Shown piece by piece: positions 21,401 through 27,367 of a stretch of DNA of 64,000 bases. Positions within the stretch are counted from its first letter, which is position 1, and each line of letters starts with the position of its first letter. Below the pieces are notes generated by a model that searched no databases, was not told the DNA's origin, and saw only the letters and a list, made by a program, of their open reading frames with translations. The DNA is taken from the NCBI GenBank assembly GCA_024516035.1, contig CM044958.1:49767423-49831422 (forward strand). Direction: 5' to 3'. The DNA comes from Bactericera cockerelli (lineage: Eukaryota; Arthropoda; Insecta; Hemiptera; Triozidae). The translations under genes were made by a program, and so were the position numbers.

Positions 21401-22059
21401 CTATGGTCCTGGCATGTACCCGGGCTACTGCACCATACGGAACGGGGGCCTGCCCATGCAAGAGCTGTCTAGCCTCGCCTCCAAGTCTAATGTGGTGAGT
21501 ATACCCGCCCGGTCCAGGCTGGGTGAGGTTGATACTATACTATCCGGAATAAGGGTCTACTCATGCAACCAAGAACTGTGTAGCCCGGCTTCCAAATGTA
21601 ATATGATGAGAATACCGGCCCAACATAGGCTGTCCAGCGTCGATGGCCCAACATCGCACCTGGATATAAGATAAACCTGAATATAAGATAAACCTGGATA
21701 TAAGAAAAACCTGGATATATTGATATTTTCCTGGAAGTTCTCTAACTCTCTATAAGGGAATGACATCTTAATTCTAAGTGAAAGAGCTCTCATGTGCTTG
21801 ATTGACTGTATCTCGCATCCTACCAGAGCTTTCATGAACACATGATCTCCGCTTTCCTCCGCAGGGTTCCCTGGAGAACATGTACGTGGGCGGCGGGTGC
21901 ACCCTCTCACACGGGGGTCAATGGGCGGCCTACGGCGGCGGCGTGGCGGGCGTACGCACCCGACCCCAGGGCACCCTTATGAGGAGCCGCCCCAACATTC
22001 CGCCGCCCGTGGCAGAGGAGGACTCGCCCGGCTCCGCCAAGCGAGAGAGCACCGTCTGA
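6255..22059 (+). CDS. Sidestep-like cell-surface receptor, 3' part (five exons)
   Basis: Join of exons 6255-6437, 7382-7507, 14694-14963, 20828-21006 and 21865-22059, about 317 residues plus stop. The order is one fibronectin type III domain (about residues 1-100, with YAFNSKGRS near its end), a short linker, one membrane helix (LSIVLGVGGLLAVVSCIAAT), a basic stop-transfer (KVRC), a Ser/Gly/Asp-rich cytoplasmic segment, a conserved-looking MYPGYCTIRNGGLPMQEL block, and the C-terminal ESTV. In the Drosophila sidestep family such receptors are axon and synapse recognition proteins that bind Beat proteins; their immunoglobulin domains come before the single FN3 domain. Those exons are not here, so the gene is partial at its 5' end. 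Every junction has GT-AG sites and consistent phase. The side family assignment rests on FN3 sequence style (NCSVxNxSxxSFxxxCVEG) and domain order; which paralogue it is cannot be told. No polyadenylation site was identified. Confidence 0.8.
6466..6697 (+). repeat. Dispersed repeat E, near-complete copy
   Basis: GGGTCGGGTGGAAGAGATTG to AATAAAGTG, inserted only about 30 bp downstream of the exon donor at 6438. Confidence 0.7.
6704..6965 (+). mobile_element. tRNA-derived SINE family D with embedded perfect hairpin
   Basis: tRNA-like head (AATAGCTCAGTGGTAAGATA and GGTCCAAACCCC B box), then a body ending GTTTCATGGCTGATAAATAA. Body pieces recur at 20070-20125, 28175-28245 (-) and 60222-60300 (-), and a head fragment at 12360-12440 (-). 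A 17-bp hairpin lies at 6816-6853. Confidence 0.7.
6816..6853. repeat. Perfect 17-bp hairpin, 4-base loop
   Basis: GTCAACACGAGCGCACC, loop TTCC, then the exact reverse complement. GC-rich compared with its surroundings. Confidence 0.9.
6985..7085. repeat. (AAAT)n microsatellites
   Basis: Two AATAAATAAATAAAT tracts flank a short unique segment. Confidence 0.7.
7098..7262 (-). mobile_element. tRNA-derived SINE family C
   Basis: On the - strand: GGTAGCTCAGTGGTAAAGGC head, GGTTCGAAACC B box, then ATGACAAGTTATAATCCC and an ending rich in AATAATGGGACTTTAATAGT. The best copy is at 19850-20075. Confidence 0.85.
7382..7507 (+). CDS. Sidestep-like exon b: second half of FN3 domain
   Basis: Acceptor CCCCAG (7378-7381 end) and donor GTAAGT at 7508, phase 1 on both sides. 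Encodes LDTGVTYQVLVYAFNSKGRS, the E-F-G strands typical of FN3 domains in this family, then a short SEPEKQLPSE linker. Confidence 0.87.
7575..7850 (+). repeat. Dispersed repeat G with (GTT)n start
   Basis: Begins at TTGTTGTTGTTGTAGCCAGC, contains GCGATCAACCATCATGAGGA and ends at CCCCAGCCAGACTATA. Inverted copy at 25160-25412; partial copy at 48600-48750. The ending is shared with repeat H (26200, 45918). Confidence 0.65.
7860..8125 (+). other. Short open segment of unknown origin
   Basis: A region of more balanced composition is open in more than one frame; one frame reads GEIRTHATHGYETNIRRTRL. It might be the decayed C-terminus of a mobile-element protein. I do not recognise it. Confidence 0.25.
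8332..8475 (+). mobile_element. tRNA-derived SINE family A
   Basis: AATAGCTTGATCAATAAGGC A box, GTGGTTCATGTCC B box, body TTTGTAAAGCGAGTTTGATT. A short deletion falls in the anticodon region. Confidence 0.8.
9110..9905. repeat. Purine-rich (GA/GAAA) tract
   Basis: The + strand is mostly A and G with GAGAGAGA runs near 9425 and 9590. Open frames on both strands (Lys/Glu-rich, or Phe/Leu/Ser-rich on the complement) are composition artefacts. Confidence 0.7.
9906..11119 (+). other. Unassigned intron sequence
   Basis: Lies in the 7.2-kb second intron of the sidestep-like gene. I see no repeat partner, coding segment or RNA gene in it. Confidence 0.4.
11120..11213 (+). repeat. Dispersed repeat E variant
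   Basis: AATGGAAGAGAATGCCGTAGGC, an attenuated relative of repeat E. Another copy lies inverted at about 25695-25775. Same design (GGAAGAG plus a small GCC..GGC hairpin), different sequence. Confidence 0.5.
11869..12109 (-). mobile_element. Non-autonomous Helitron, copy 1
   Basis: On the - strand it starts TCTCTATATATAAATG after A and ends with a GCCCGC/GCGGGC hairpin region and CTAG before T. TC..hairpin..CTAG between A and T is the canonical Helitron signature. Its partner at 37166-37390 matches over most of the length. No Rep/helicase coding is present. Confidence 0.8.
12200..12345 (+). pseudogene. Mariner-type transposase C-terminal remnant
   Basis: One frame reads IWDHVKNIVYEILVETQE, a stop, then LVARILLAFDDL and PEIFRNIRRNMI. 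This resembles the C-terminal region of mariner-family transposases (a WGHLKNxVY-like start, then an NVRRxxxRR-like helix). A further scrap at about 12570-12600 (LEVGSR) may be the end, displaced by a SINE insertion. The catalytic part is absent. Confidence 0.6.
12360..12440 (-). mobile_element. tRNA-derived SINE family D head fragment
   Basis: On the - strand: TTAGCTCAGTGGTAAGCTAG A box and GGGTCCGAACGCC B box. It interrupts the transposase remnant. Confidence 0.7.
13544..14172. mobile_element. hAT-type MITE inserted in mariner arm
   Basis: Ends TAGGGATG and CATCCCTA, with the 8-bp target duplication CACTTTGT at 13536-13543 and 14173-14180. The uninterrupted sequence is seen in the opposite arm (about 11319-11326, complement). 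An 8-bp duplication is diagnostic of hAT. The interior is rich in GAGTCGACT-like palindromes and has a near-repeat of its right end at about 13967-14003. Confidence 0.9.
14353..14541 (+). repeat. Tandem duplication, about 100-bp unit
   Basis: Two nearly identical copies that start at TTCTTGTAAAATAAAACACC / TCTTGTAAAATAAAACACC and end at TTGCCCTTTGATCAA. Confidence 0.85.
14694..14963 (+). CDS. Sidestep-like exon c: transmembrane and cytoplasmic start
   Basis: Acceptor TCTTTCAG, donor GTGAGA at 14964, phase 1 on both sides. Encodes RPNVKLSPTL, the hydrophobic helix LSIVLGVGGLLAVVSCIAAT, then KVRCSRPDAGKK and a Ser/Asp/Gly-rich stretch (GSLSGDKSGS, DSGGDSDEKN). The basic side follows the helix, so the C-terminus is cytoplasmic. 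Very GC-rich compared with the intron. Confidence 0.88.
14964..15220 (+). repeat. Tandem duplication of the donor-proximal intron
   Basis: The segment beginning at the donor GTGAGAGACTTTCGG is followed by a diverged second copy beginning at 15122 (GTGAGAAAGTTTTGG). Both contain GGGTGGGATTTTTT and ATTTGCCGGA. Reading through the first donor meets TAG at 15116-15118, just before the second donor-like site. Confidence 0.75.
15442..15722. mobile_element. TTAA-flanked MITE, copy 1
   Basis: Perfect 16-bp terminal inverted repeats CACGTTGAGCGCCGCA, directly flanked by TTAA at 15438-15441 and 15723-15726. Interior has three CCCCCAT..GGG short palindromes. TTAA duplications are the mark of piggyBac-type transposition, though the CAC start is not the usual CCY. 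Confidence 0.85.
15830..16198. other. Unassigned intron sequence
   Basis: AT-rich; nothing recognised on either strand. Confidence 0.35.
16199..16322 (+). mobile_element. SINE family C, 5'-truncated
   Basis: Begins at ATGACATGACAGTTATCC and keeps the body with ACCACATAATGGTACGTC, AATAATGGGACTTTAATAGT and AAATAAGGCGATATT. Head missing. Confidence 0.75.
16496..16800 (+). mobile_element. tRNA-derived SINE family A split by a MITE
   Basis: Head with TAGCTTGATCGACAGTGG and GGTTCAAGTCC, body to 16629, interrupted by the element 16634-16783, then the family's last bases (TATGAAAACTTT) at 16788. The MITE therefore inserted after the SINE. Confidence 0.85.
16634..16783. mobile_element. TTAA-flanked 150-bp MITE with internal palindromes
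   Basis: Perfect 15-bp inverted ends CACTTAGACGACCGG, TTAA on each side (16630-16633, 16784-16787). Interior holds the palindrome TACCACCGGTGGTA and a second near-copy of it. The clean SINE flanks confirm the boundaries. Confidence 0.9.
16911..17105 (+). mobile_element. tRNA-derived SINE family B
   Basis: TGGTAGTCAAGTGGTTAACG A box, GTTGGTTCAAATCC B box, body with ACCACATAATAATAAGACTC, TTAGGTGGTAGAAAATG and an (ATT)n end. Confidence 0.85.
17268..17514 (-). mobile_element. 5S-rRNA-derived SINE, diverged copy
   Basis: On the - strand it carries 5S-like pieces (TGAAGTTCAGCAACGTTCAG, then GGGTGACC), the CCGGCTGGGTGAGG core and the GTTGAAAGCG tail. Confidence 0.75.
17548..17849. mobile_element. 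Tc1/mariner-type MITE, 302 bp
   Basis: Ends GGGTAAGGTCGTCCAAATCG and the complement of GGGGAAAGTCGTCCAAATCG, flanked by TA on both sides (17546-17547, 17850-17851). Confidence 0.75.
17713..18229. repeat. Large inverted repeat, about 105-bp arms
   Basis: 17713-17820 is nearly identical to the complement of 18122-18229, including ATATGGCTTCAAAAAACCAC and AACCTCCTTGTACGAT. The left arm overlaps the right half of the MITE ending at 17849; the right arm is a second, inverted copy of that half. Confidence 0.85.
18234..18507 (+). repeat. 17-bp minisatellite, about 16 copies
   Basis: Units of TTATTTGAAGTCTGAGG with few variants (TTTGAGA, TTCGAGA). It abuts the right arm of the inverted repeat. Confidence 0.92.
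18570..19077. mobile_element. TTAA-flanked MITE, copy 2, carrying a SINE
   Basis: Left TTAA (18566-18569) plus TACGTTCATCGCCG and right CGGCGCTGAACGTG plus TTAA (19078-19081): diverged versions of the ends at 15442-15722. It also shares CATAAGAAATACA. A 5S SINE sits inside at 18698. Confidence 0.75.
18698..18956 (+). mobile_element. 5S-rRNA-derived SINE, intact copy with target duplication
   Basis: The head GCCAGCGTCGATGGCATGTT.. contains the 5S-like series ACACCGGTTC, CACCGAAGTTAAGCGAC, TTGGATGGGTGACC and closes with GACGCTGGC, then the GGCTGGGTGAGG core, GTGATATGACCATG and GCGACGTTAAAC plus A-run. Target duplication AAAAGCTCTATAG lies on both sides, as expected of LINE-dependent insertion. 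Internal 5S promoter boxes (A box, IE, C box region) would drive RNA polymerase III. Confidence 0.88.
19080..19115 (+). repeat. 5S-like scrap
   Basis: AAGTTAAGCAACGTCGAGCG resembles the central part of the 5S-like SINE head, without the rest. Confidence 0.4.
19247..19742. repeat. Long imperfect inverted repeat (two matched blocks)
   Basis: AATTTGAAGATAGAAAACAC (19247 on) pairs with the block ending near 19742, and CAGTACAGGATAATTTCCTC (about 19413) pairs with TGGAGAAAATTATCCTGTAC (about 19684). Candidate remnant of a terminal-inverted-repeat element. Confidence 0.7.
19850..20075 (+). mobile_element. tRNA-derived SINE family C, best copy
   Basis: CCCGGTAGCTCAGTGGTAAA, GGTTCGAAACCC and a closing CCGGGGG form a nearly complete tRNA-like head. 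The body contains ACCACATAATAATATGTCTT and ends in AATAAGGCAATATT plus ATT repeats. Could be mistaken for a tRNA gene, but the extended body and multiple copies argue for SINE. Confidence 0.88.
20080..20215 (+). repeat. SINE D body and SINE C tail fragments
   Basis: GGCTACAACACAGATCGCAA..GTAGCTCCTGTTTCA matches family D body, followed by a repeated family C tail (AATAATGGGACTTTAATAGT) and (ATT)n. Confidence 0.65.
20219..20739. other. Cluster of hairpins (candidate structured DNA/RNA)
   Basis: Stems seen: 20219-20249 (CCTTTGGAAGGTAAT type); 20255-20292 and 20297-20334, two related hairpins; a 14-bp perfect stem TGGTTCATAATGTG (20339-20352) with 20486-20499, enclosing 20368-20389 (GATGGACT/AGTCCATC) and CTATCC/GGATAG; a 16-bp perfect stem AGGTATGTCAACAGAA (20503-20518) with 20567-20582, enclosing two small stems; TATGGTA/TACCATA near 20603-20625; and 20709-20734 within AGGGAT/ATCCCT. 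Flanked on both sides by (ATT)n. Lies about 90 bp upstream of a receptor exon. Function unknown; could be a foldback element mosaic. Confidence 0.8.
20828..21006 (+). CDS. Sidestep-like exon d: cytoplasmic segment
   Basis: Acceptor CTGCTCCAG, phase 1 in; donor GTGAGT at 21007, phase 0 out. Encodes DMDDHSDYPRRRQHISTIET and then MYPGYCTIRNGGLPMQELSS..SKSNV. The tyrosines (MYPGY) and the GGLPMQEL block are candidate intracellular motifs. The second half of this exon with its donor has been tandemly copied downstream. Confidence 0.85.
20915..21640 (+). repeat. Tandem copies of exon end plus donor (139-bp unit)
   Basis: Original exon end, then copies with donors at 21146, 21285, 21356 (a 71-bp short unit) and 21495, and a much older diverged copy at about 21545-21630 whose GTGAGT has become ATGAGA. 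Units share CTGGCATGTACCCGGGCTAC and CTCCAAGTCTAATGTG. Copies lack an acceptor, and 139 is not a multiple of three. Confidence 0.92.
21865..22059 (+). CDS. Sidestep-like last exon: C-terminus and stop
   Basis: Acceptor TTCCTCCGCAG, phase 0. Encodes GSLENMYVGGGCTLSHGGQW, a Gly/Arg/Pro-rich stretch, and PGSAKRESTV followed by TGA at 22057-22059. The last four residues ESTV fit a class I PDZ ligand (S/T-x-V), suggesting scaffold binding. The repetitive 3' UTR starts at once. Confidence 0.85.
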   Translation, partial: GSLENMYVGGGCTLSHGGQWAAYGGGVAGVRTRPQGTLMRSRPNIPPPVAEEDSPGSAKRESTV

Positions 22060-22064
22060 CTAAC

Positions 22065-22515
22065 GACCCCCCTATAGTGGCTCCCTAACCCCCCCCCCTC
22101 TAGTGGCTCCCTTCCCCTCCCCTCTAGTGGGTCCCTACCCCCCCCCTCTAGTGGGTCCCTACCCCCCCCTCTAGTGGCTCCCTACCCCCCTCTAGTGGTT
22201 CCCTACCCCTCTCTAGTGGTTCCCTACCCCTCTCTAGTGGCTCCCTACCTACCCACCCCCTAGTGGCTCCCTACCTACCCACCCCCTAGTGGCTCCCTAC
22301 CCCCTTCTAGTGGCTCCCTACACCCCCTAGTGGCTCCCTACCCCCTCCCCCCCTAGTGGCTCCCTACCCCCCTCTAGTGGCTCCCTACCCCCCTCTAGTG
22401 GCTCCCTACCCCCTCTAGTGGTTCCCTACCCCTCTCTAGTGGTTCCCTACCCCTCTCTAGTTGCTCCCTACCCCCCCACCCCCTAGTGGCTCCCTCCCCC
22501 TACACCCTACTGGGT
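22065..22515 (+). repeat. C-rich minisatellite in the 3' UTR
   Basis: About twenty units of 18-24 bp around CTCTAGTGGCTCCCTACCCC, with variable C-runs and GGT/GGC/GTT variants. It starts a few bases after the receptor's stop codon. Confidence 0.92.
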
Positions 22516-22544
22516 CTTCCTTAATAATTTCAGAGTGAATTTAA

Positions 22545-22705
22545 ACGACCGCAATAGCTTGATCGATAAGGTGGTGGACTTGTTACTGTAACCACCTAGA
22601 TTTCGGTGGTTCAAGTCTCTATGTCAGCGTAGATTTAGTAAAGCGAGTTTGACTAGTTGTGATATCACGAAAGAGATTAACACAAGTATGTTAACTTTTT
22701 TAACT
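22545..22705 (+). mobile_element. tRNA-derived SINE family A
   Basis: AATAGCTTGATCGATAAGGT, GTGGTTCAAGTCTC, then AGTAAAGCGAGTTTGACTAG and AACACAAGTATGTTAACTTT. Confidence 0.82.
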
Positions 22706-22769
22706 TACTGAGTGGATTTATTTTTGGTGCATCTAAATTGAGTTCTAGAAAGAAAAAAAAAATCAGACC

Positions 22770-23105
22770 AACGATTATTTTGGTCAAATCCAAAAAGTGT
22801 CCATTAACTATCAGAGTCATATCCAAACTGCATTTGCCAATTATTCAGTTAATATCCTAAATTTGTCGGCCTAATATCTTGTTCTTATTCAAAATGCGTC
22901 TTTATTTAGGTCATAACCAAACTTTATTCGCCAGTTATTTGGTTCATATTTAAAATGCGTTTGCCAAGTTTTGGGATCACATCCAAAATGCGTTCTTTAG
23001 TTATTTGGGCTATATTCTAAATGCATACACTAGTTTAGTATTTGACTCATATGCAAAATGCAGACACTACGTATTTGGCTCATATGCAAAATGCATGAGC
23101 TATCC
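22770..23105 (+). repeat. Degenerate about 45-bp tandem repeat
   Basis: Roughly seven copies with CATATCCAAAATGCGTTT and TAGTTATTTGGTTCATAT, decayed from one to the next. Confidence 0.7.
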
Positions 23106-23109
23106 ACTA

Positions 23110-23640
23110 AATATATGAAAGAATGACACAAAGTACTCGCAGACATAAATATTTAAATAACTCCTCTATAATATGACTTAATTTTGAAGACAAGTCAATA
23201 CATTTTTCGCAGAAACTCGATCTCAAAAGTGGGTGTCACTCTCAAATTTCGCGAGTACTTTTTGAACCCGAAATTTGAGGTTCAATCACCCGGAAACTAA
23301 AAAAAAAAATGAAGATAAGTTAATTTAAAACTCACTTGTTGTAAATTCCAAATTTCATCCCTTATCCTCTTTCCCTCCCTGTACATTATTTCTCTCTCTG
23401 TTTCTCTCTCTCTCTCTCCCTCCCTCCCCCTCCAGTACTTACGTAACAAAATATAAATATCTTGTAAAAAATTCTCTCAATAATCCTCCTTATTTTGACA
23501 GTCAACTGTAAATTGAATAGATAATTGAATTTTTTGTACAACGCGTTTCTGAAATGTAAAGTTCTGTACAGCTCTCTTTTCGTTGATAGATTTGACATAA
23601 ATTCCTTTAGGCTATTATATATTTTTTTCTAAACTCAATT
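23110..23640. other. Unassigned AT-rich DNA
   Basis: Contains a small CT run (23388-23432); otherwise nothing recognised. Confidence 0.35.
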
Positions 23641-23664
23641 TGTGTAAAAAAGTTTAATTTTTAC

Positions 23665-23720
23665 TTCCGAGAAATTTCTAGTATTAGAAATCGGAAGTAG
23701 GTATTGTGTTCTTTTTTTTA
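23665..23720 (+). repeat. Repeat F palindrome
   Basis: ACTTCCGAGAAATTTCTAGT..AGAAATCGGAAGT with the following TGTGTTC, as at 41637 and 55326. Confidence 0.65.
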
Positions 23721-24047
23721 TGAAAATTTATTTTAGAGAGGTCTATAACATTCAGAGTCCTTGTCACAAGTTTAAATTTAATCTATGTACAGTTTTGATC
23801 ACACCAACCTCTTGGAGGCTCGATTGTCAGCGGATTGGCAGCCTGGAGGGCCGAAAAAAATTATTTTTCCGACGGAGGTTGTGTTGTGTCCCAAAACACG
23901 GAAAATTTTAGTCAGCCTGTTTTGAAGAATTGTACCATCAATCTTCTGATTAACACCGTATGATAAGTTGTATCTCAAAACAAAATATAAATATTATGCA
24001 GAGGAATTGAATTAAGAAATCCCAGCGAGAAATGTCCTAAGAAATGT

Positions 24048-24270
24048 CCAGCGTCGATGGCGTTTTGAATGCACCGGTTCTCGTAGGATCACCGAAGCAA
24101 CGTCTAGCGAGCTGAAGACTTCGTGATGCTGGCATTGCGGCCCAACTCAGGCTGGGTGAGGTTAATGTGGGGAGCAGGTTTGTGAGTTCCTTGCGAATGG
24201 AGGGTTACACCCCCCTCGTGATATGACCAAATGACCATGCACTTGAAAGCGACGTTAAACCCAACTTTTT
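24048..24270 (+). mobile_element. 5S-rRNA-derived SINE with shortened head
   Basis: TCCAGCGTCGATGGCGTTTT, GCACCGGTTCTCGTAGGATC (closer to 5S than other copies), CACCGAAGCAACGTC, then a deletion, the core and tail to GACGTTAAACCC. Confidence 0.8.
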
Positions 24271-24356
24271 TAAAGATTAAAATATATAAATAGGTATGTA
24301 TATTGATAACCATATTGCCAGACAAATGTCCCATAACTTTTTATTACAATCATGAT

Positions 24357-24389
<33 letters not shown>

Positions 24390-24529
24390 TAAATAGGAAT
24401 TTCTATGTAAAAAGAAATTTACATAGCCACTATTACTTTCATAGAATCAAAATCATTTCTGTTACCTATGCTATAATATCTTTACTGTTTTTCTAAGGTA
24501 CTTTAAGGTTGTTCTTCAATACAGCTGTA

Positions 24530-24600
24530 TAGAGTCACTTATTCTCTGTATACTCAGACGTATGTGGAGTATACAGAAGAACAATACAGCTGTATACTCA
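24530..24600. repeat. Palindromic ATACAG/CTGTAT cluster
   Basis: TTCTCTGTATACTC and GAGTATACAGAAGAA form a stem; TACAGCTGTATA occurs on both sides of it. Confidence 0.6.
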
Positions 24601-24605
24601 AATAA

Positions 24606-24745
24606 ACCGACCTCAGTAGCTTGATCAATAAGACGGCGGACTTGTAACCTGTAGGTCGGTGGTTCAAGTCCCGTCATCAGCGTAGATTAATTAAAGGGAG
24701 TTTGAGTAGATTTAATATCACGAAAGTGATTAACACAAATATATG
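24606..24745 (+). mobile_element. tRNA-derived SINE family A
   Basis: CCGACCTCAGTAGCTTGATC, GTGGTTCAAGTCCC, body AAAGGGAGTTTGAGTAGATT. Confidence 0.85.
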
Positions 24746-24960
24746 CTTTAAATGTTCTCCTTAACTCATATTGAGTCAAATATTAGATCTGCCAAAATCA
24801 TAATGTACCGATATAATATATTGGATGTAGACATCATTCTGTGTCGTGATGACCGGGTCAAGATCCTCATGCCAGCTAGTAGCTCAAAGCCAGCAAGGAC
24901 TCTCCACTACTGGCGCTGTGATAAGGAAGCATCAGCAATCACATCGACTAACCACCTAGC

Positions 24961-25154
24961 AATAATAATAATAATAACAACAATCTTTAGTGGAAGGTAA
25001 CCATCAGGCGAGGTTAATGCTCCAAGCATTTTCTACCACCTAACCCTCAGAGTCTTATTATCATATCTTATTCACTCCGTGGGATTCGAACCAACGGATC
25101 CCTACTTTACCTGGATTACCAGACTAACGCGTTAACCACTTGACTACCAGTGCA
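24961..25154 (-). mobile_element. tRNA-derived SINE family B
   Basis: On the - strand: CACTGGTAGTCAAGTGGTTA, GGTTCGAATCCCAC, TTAGGTGGTAGAAAATGCTT and (ATT)n end. Confidence 0.87.
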
Positions 25155-25159
25155 GGTCA

Positions 25160-25412
25160 TATCGACAGTCTCGCTGGAGGACTATAAACAGAGAACGGAC
25201 TAGCCCACCCTAAGAAGCCAGGTTAGATTGCACTTTCCCAAGGTTTATGGCTTGAAAAAAAAAAAAAATAATTAAAAAAATAGCCCATGTGATCATGATA
25301 GTTGATCGCACATAGAAATATGTGGTGTAGTAGAACGAGCCAACTTTCCAACTGAAGTTGTCTGGACACCATCACACAGCCCAGCTAAAGCCAAGCTGGT
25401 TACAACAACAAG
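25160..25412 (-). repeat. Dispersed repeat G, inverted copy
   Basis: Complement of the repeat at 7575-7850: ends with the AACAACAAG run and contains TTGATCGCACATAGAAATAT. Confidence 0.65.
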
Positions 25413-25467
25413 TATGTACCTACCAAGCATTGGTCGATGTGATTACGGCGCGGAGCTGGACTTTTAA

Positions 25468-26060
25468 CCCTTTGCACTCGAAAGCATGTGTGAGATGACA
25501 AACAAGAAACTTCCTACAACTCGTCGCAAAAAAAAGTTCGGTAAGGTTGATCTAAGATGAGGTTTATGTCATGTTCCACATGACAAGATTACAACCACAC
25601 ATAAAGTCGATGTCATGTCTGAGATGACAACACTGCTTTTTGTGTTTATTATTCAACAATTTAGATCAATCTTTATTTACAATTTTTTATATACAGGTAA
25701 AGGAATAATTAATTAAATATAAACAAAGTTTGATCAAGGGTGGTGATAATGCCTTCGGCATTCTCTTCCTTAATGTTTAATGATTTCTCCCGTTTTTTTC
25801 GGATTCACTTTTTGAAAAATGAATAATTTGGCTAGCTTCACAGACATGTTATCTATAAATCAATGGCCAACTTCATGCGGGTATACATTCATTTTTTTTT
25901 TTTTTTTTAACAAAAAACATCATTCCAAAAACCATGACGATCTTATGGGGGTATGGACTTTCTAACCTTACGAGTTACAGCTGGTTTTATTGTTTTCATG
26001 TGAGACATGCCATCGACATTATCTGAGCTTGTTGAAAATATTGCTGCAGAGTGCAAAAGG
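25468..26060. mobile_element. piggyBac-type MITE with TTAA duplications
   Basis: Ends CCCTTTGCACTCG and complement CCTTTTGCACTCT, flanked by TTAA (25464-25467 and 26061-26064). The CC start and TTAA target fit piggyBac. A repeat E variant (about 25695-25775, - strand) is nested in it. Interior has several CATGT..ACATG and GTCTGAGATGAC-like inverted motifs. Confidence 0.78.
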
Positions 26061-26199
26061 TTAATGTACACAATGCAGCGCATCGATCCGTGATCTGAAC
26101 CCAGCCAATTCTTGGTTTTTTCCTTATTTATTTGAGTACCTATGTGACCACCGTGTTATAATGATTTTGGGTGATGGGCAGGACTGTATTGTAATTTCA

Positions 26200-26405
26200 T
26201 CATCATAGGGTGGCGTCATCGAGAACGATGGTAGCCAGACAGTGGAGGAATGACTCAGCACTTCTACCACTGTCTCTTTACAAGGAGGCTAATAATTGAC
26301 AAGGGCCCCAGAACCCAGAACCAAGCCAATGCTGGTCTACTCCCTGTTTATAGTCCCCCAGCCAGACTACTGGTCTACTCCCTGTTTATAGTCGCCCAGC
26401 CAGAC
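26200..26405 (+). repeat. Dispersed repeat H
   Basis: CATCATCATAGGGTGGCGTC to CCCAGCCAGACT, with the last 50-bp motif duplicated. A second copy lies at 45918-46092. Confidence 0.75.
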
Positions 26406-26539
26406 TTTGTATTGTAATTACTAAAATAAAATGAATTAATTCAAAAATAGTGGAAAATCCTTGCCAGCTGTCAGCTACTAGCCAGCATCCGCTTCTCAGG
26501 CTGGTTATTTAAATGTCCGTTTGTGACATGGCAAGAGCT

Positions 26540-26645
26540 TAGATATTGGACCTGAGCGTCCATATAATCCTTCCACCACCGTGAAGTAGGTATCTGTGCC
26601 AATCTTACGGACTTCAATTATTATTATTAGTACTACCATATATAT
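26540..26645 (+). repeat. Dispersed repeat I
   Basis: GGCGTCCATATAATCCT-like segment, GGTATCTG(T/C)GCC and an ATT-repeat end; second copy at 45585-45668. Probably another SINE tail. Confidence 0.55.
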
Positions 26646-26649
26646 AAAA

Positions 26650-27300
26650 AAAAATCAATTCAACTGTCTCTATTGGACTTAGATAATTTGATTTCGGTTG
26701 TTCCAAATAAAGTTTTCTTTCAATAAAATTTATCATTCATGAAATTTTTCATCCGGAAGGACGAGAAATGTTTCCTGATTTCCTAGATTTATTGTGTACA
26801 TATTAAAGTATCGATGTATTTTTATTCTGTAAAATCTTTTGTGATTCTTTTACCATATTGAAATTTTAAGTTAAGTTTTCCACGGTTGCTTCGATATTGT
26901 CTTTTGGAAAAGTATTTGCAGGGAACGGGACGGTCAGACAGATGAGAATGAAAAATTTTCTATCGGCATTTTCAAAAAATTTGCAGTATTTTTCTTTTTC
27001 AAAATATTTTTTTCAAATATCAATCACGACAAACTCATTCATTACCTATAGTCTATTTTTCTCGGTCTAAAGTTCAATATCGAAGCATTGTGGAACTTTA
27101 TTTCTTACGACTTATGATCATGTATGTACGTATAAACACATGGCTGAGAGAATCGAAAAACCCTTTCAGAACGGTTGTAAATTAAACTTATGTATTGTAA
27201 ATTAAATATGTACATAAAGTATATTTTTGGAGGTGTTTGAGGGTGATAATTTTACTCAAAACTCAAAATTTTCACCTATCTCTGTAATTTATATTTTTTT
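26650..27300. other. Unassigned AT-rich DNA
   Basis: Nothing recognised on either strand. Confidence 0.35.
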
Positions 27301-27310
27301 TACAAAAACG

Positions 27311-27348
27311 AACACAATACTTCCGATTTCTAATATTAGAAATTAATC
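27311..27348. repeat. Repeat F palindrome
   Basis: ACTTCCGATTTCTAATATTA then AGAAATTAATCG. Confidence 0.6.
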
Positions 27349-27367
27349 GTAATTATAAATACCAGTA

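Noticed and set aside
21035..21674. Repeated short frames with MYPGYCTIRNGGLPMQEL
   Set aside because: They are the duplicated exon ends in shifted frames, not separate genes.
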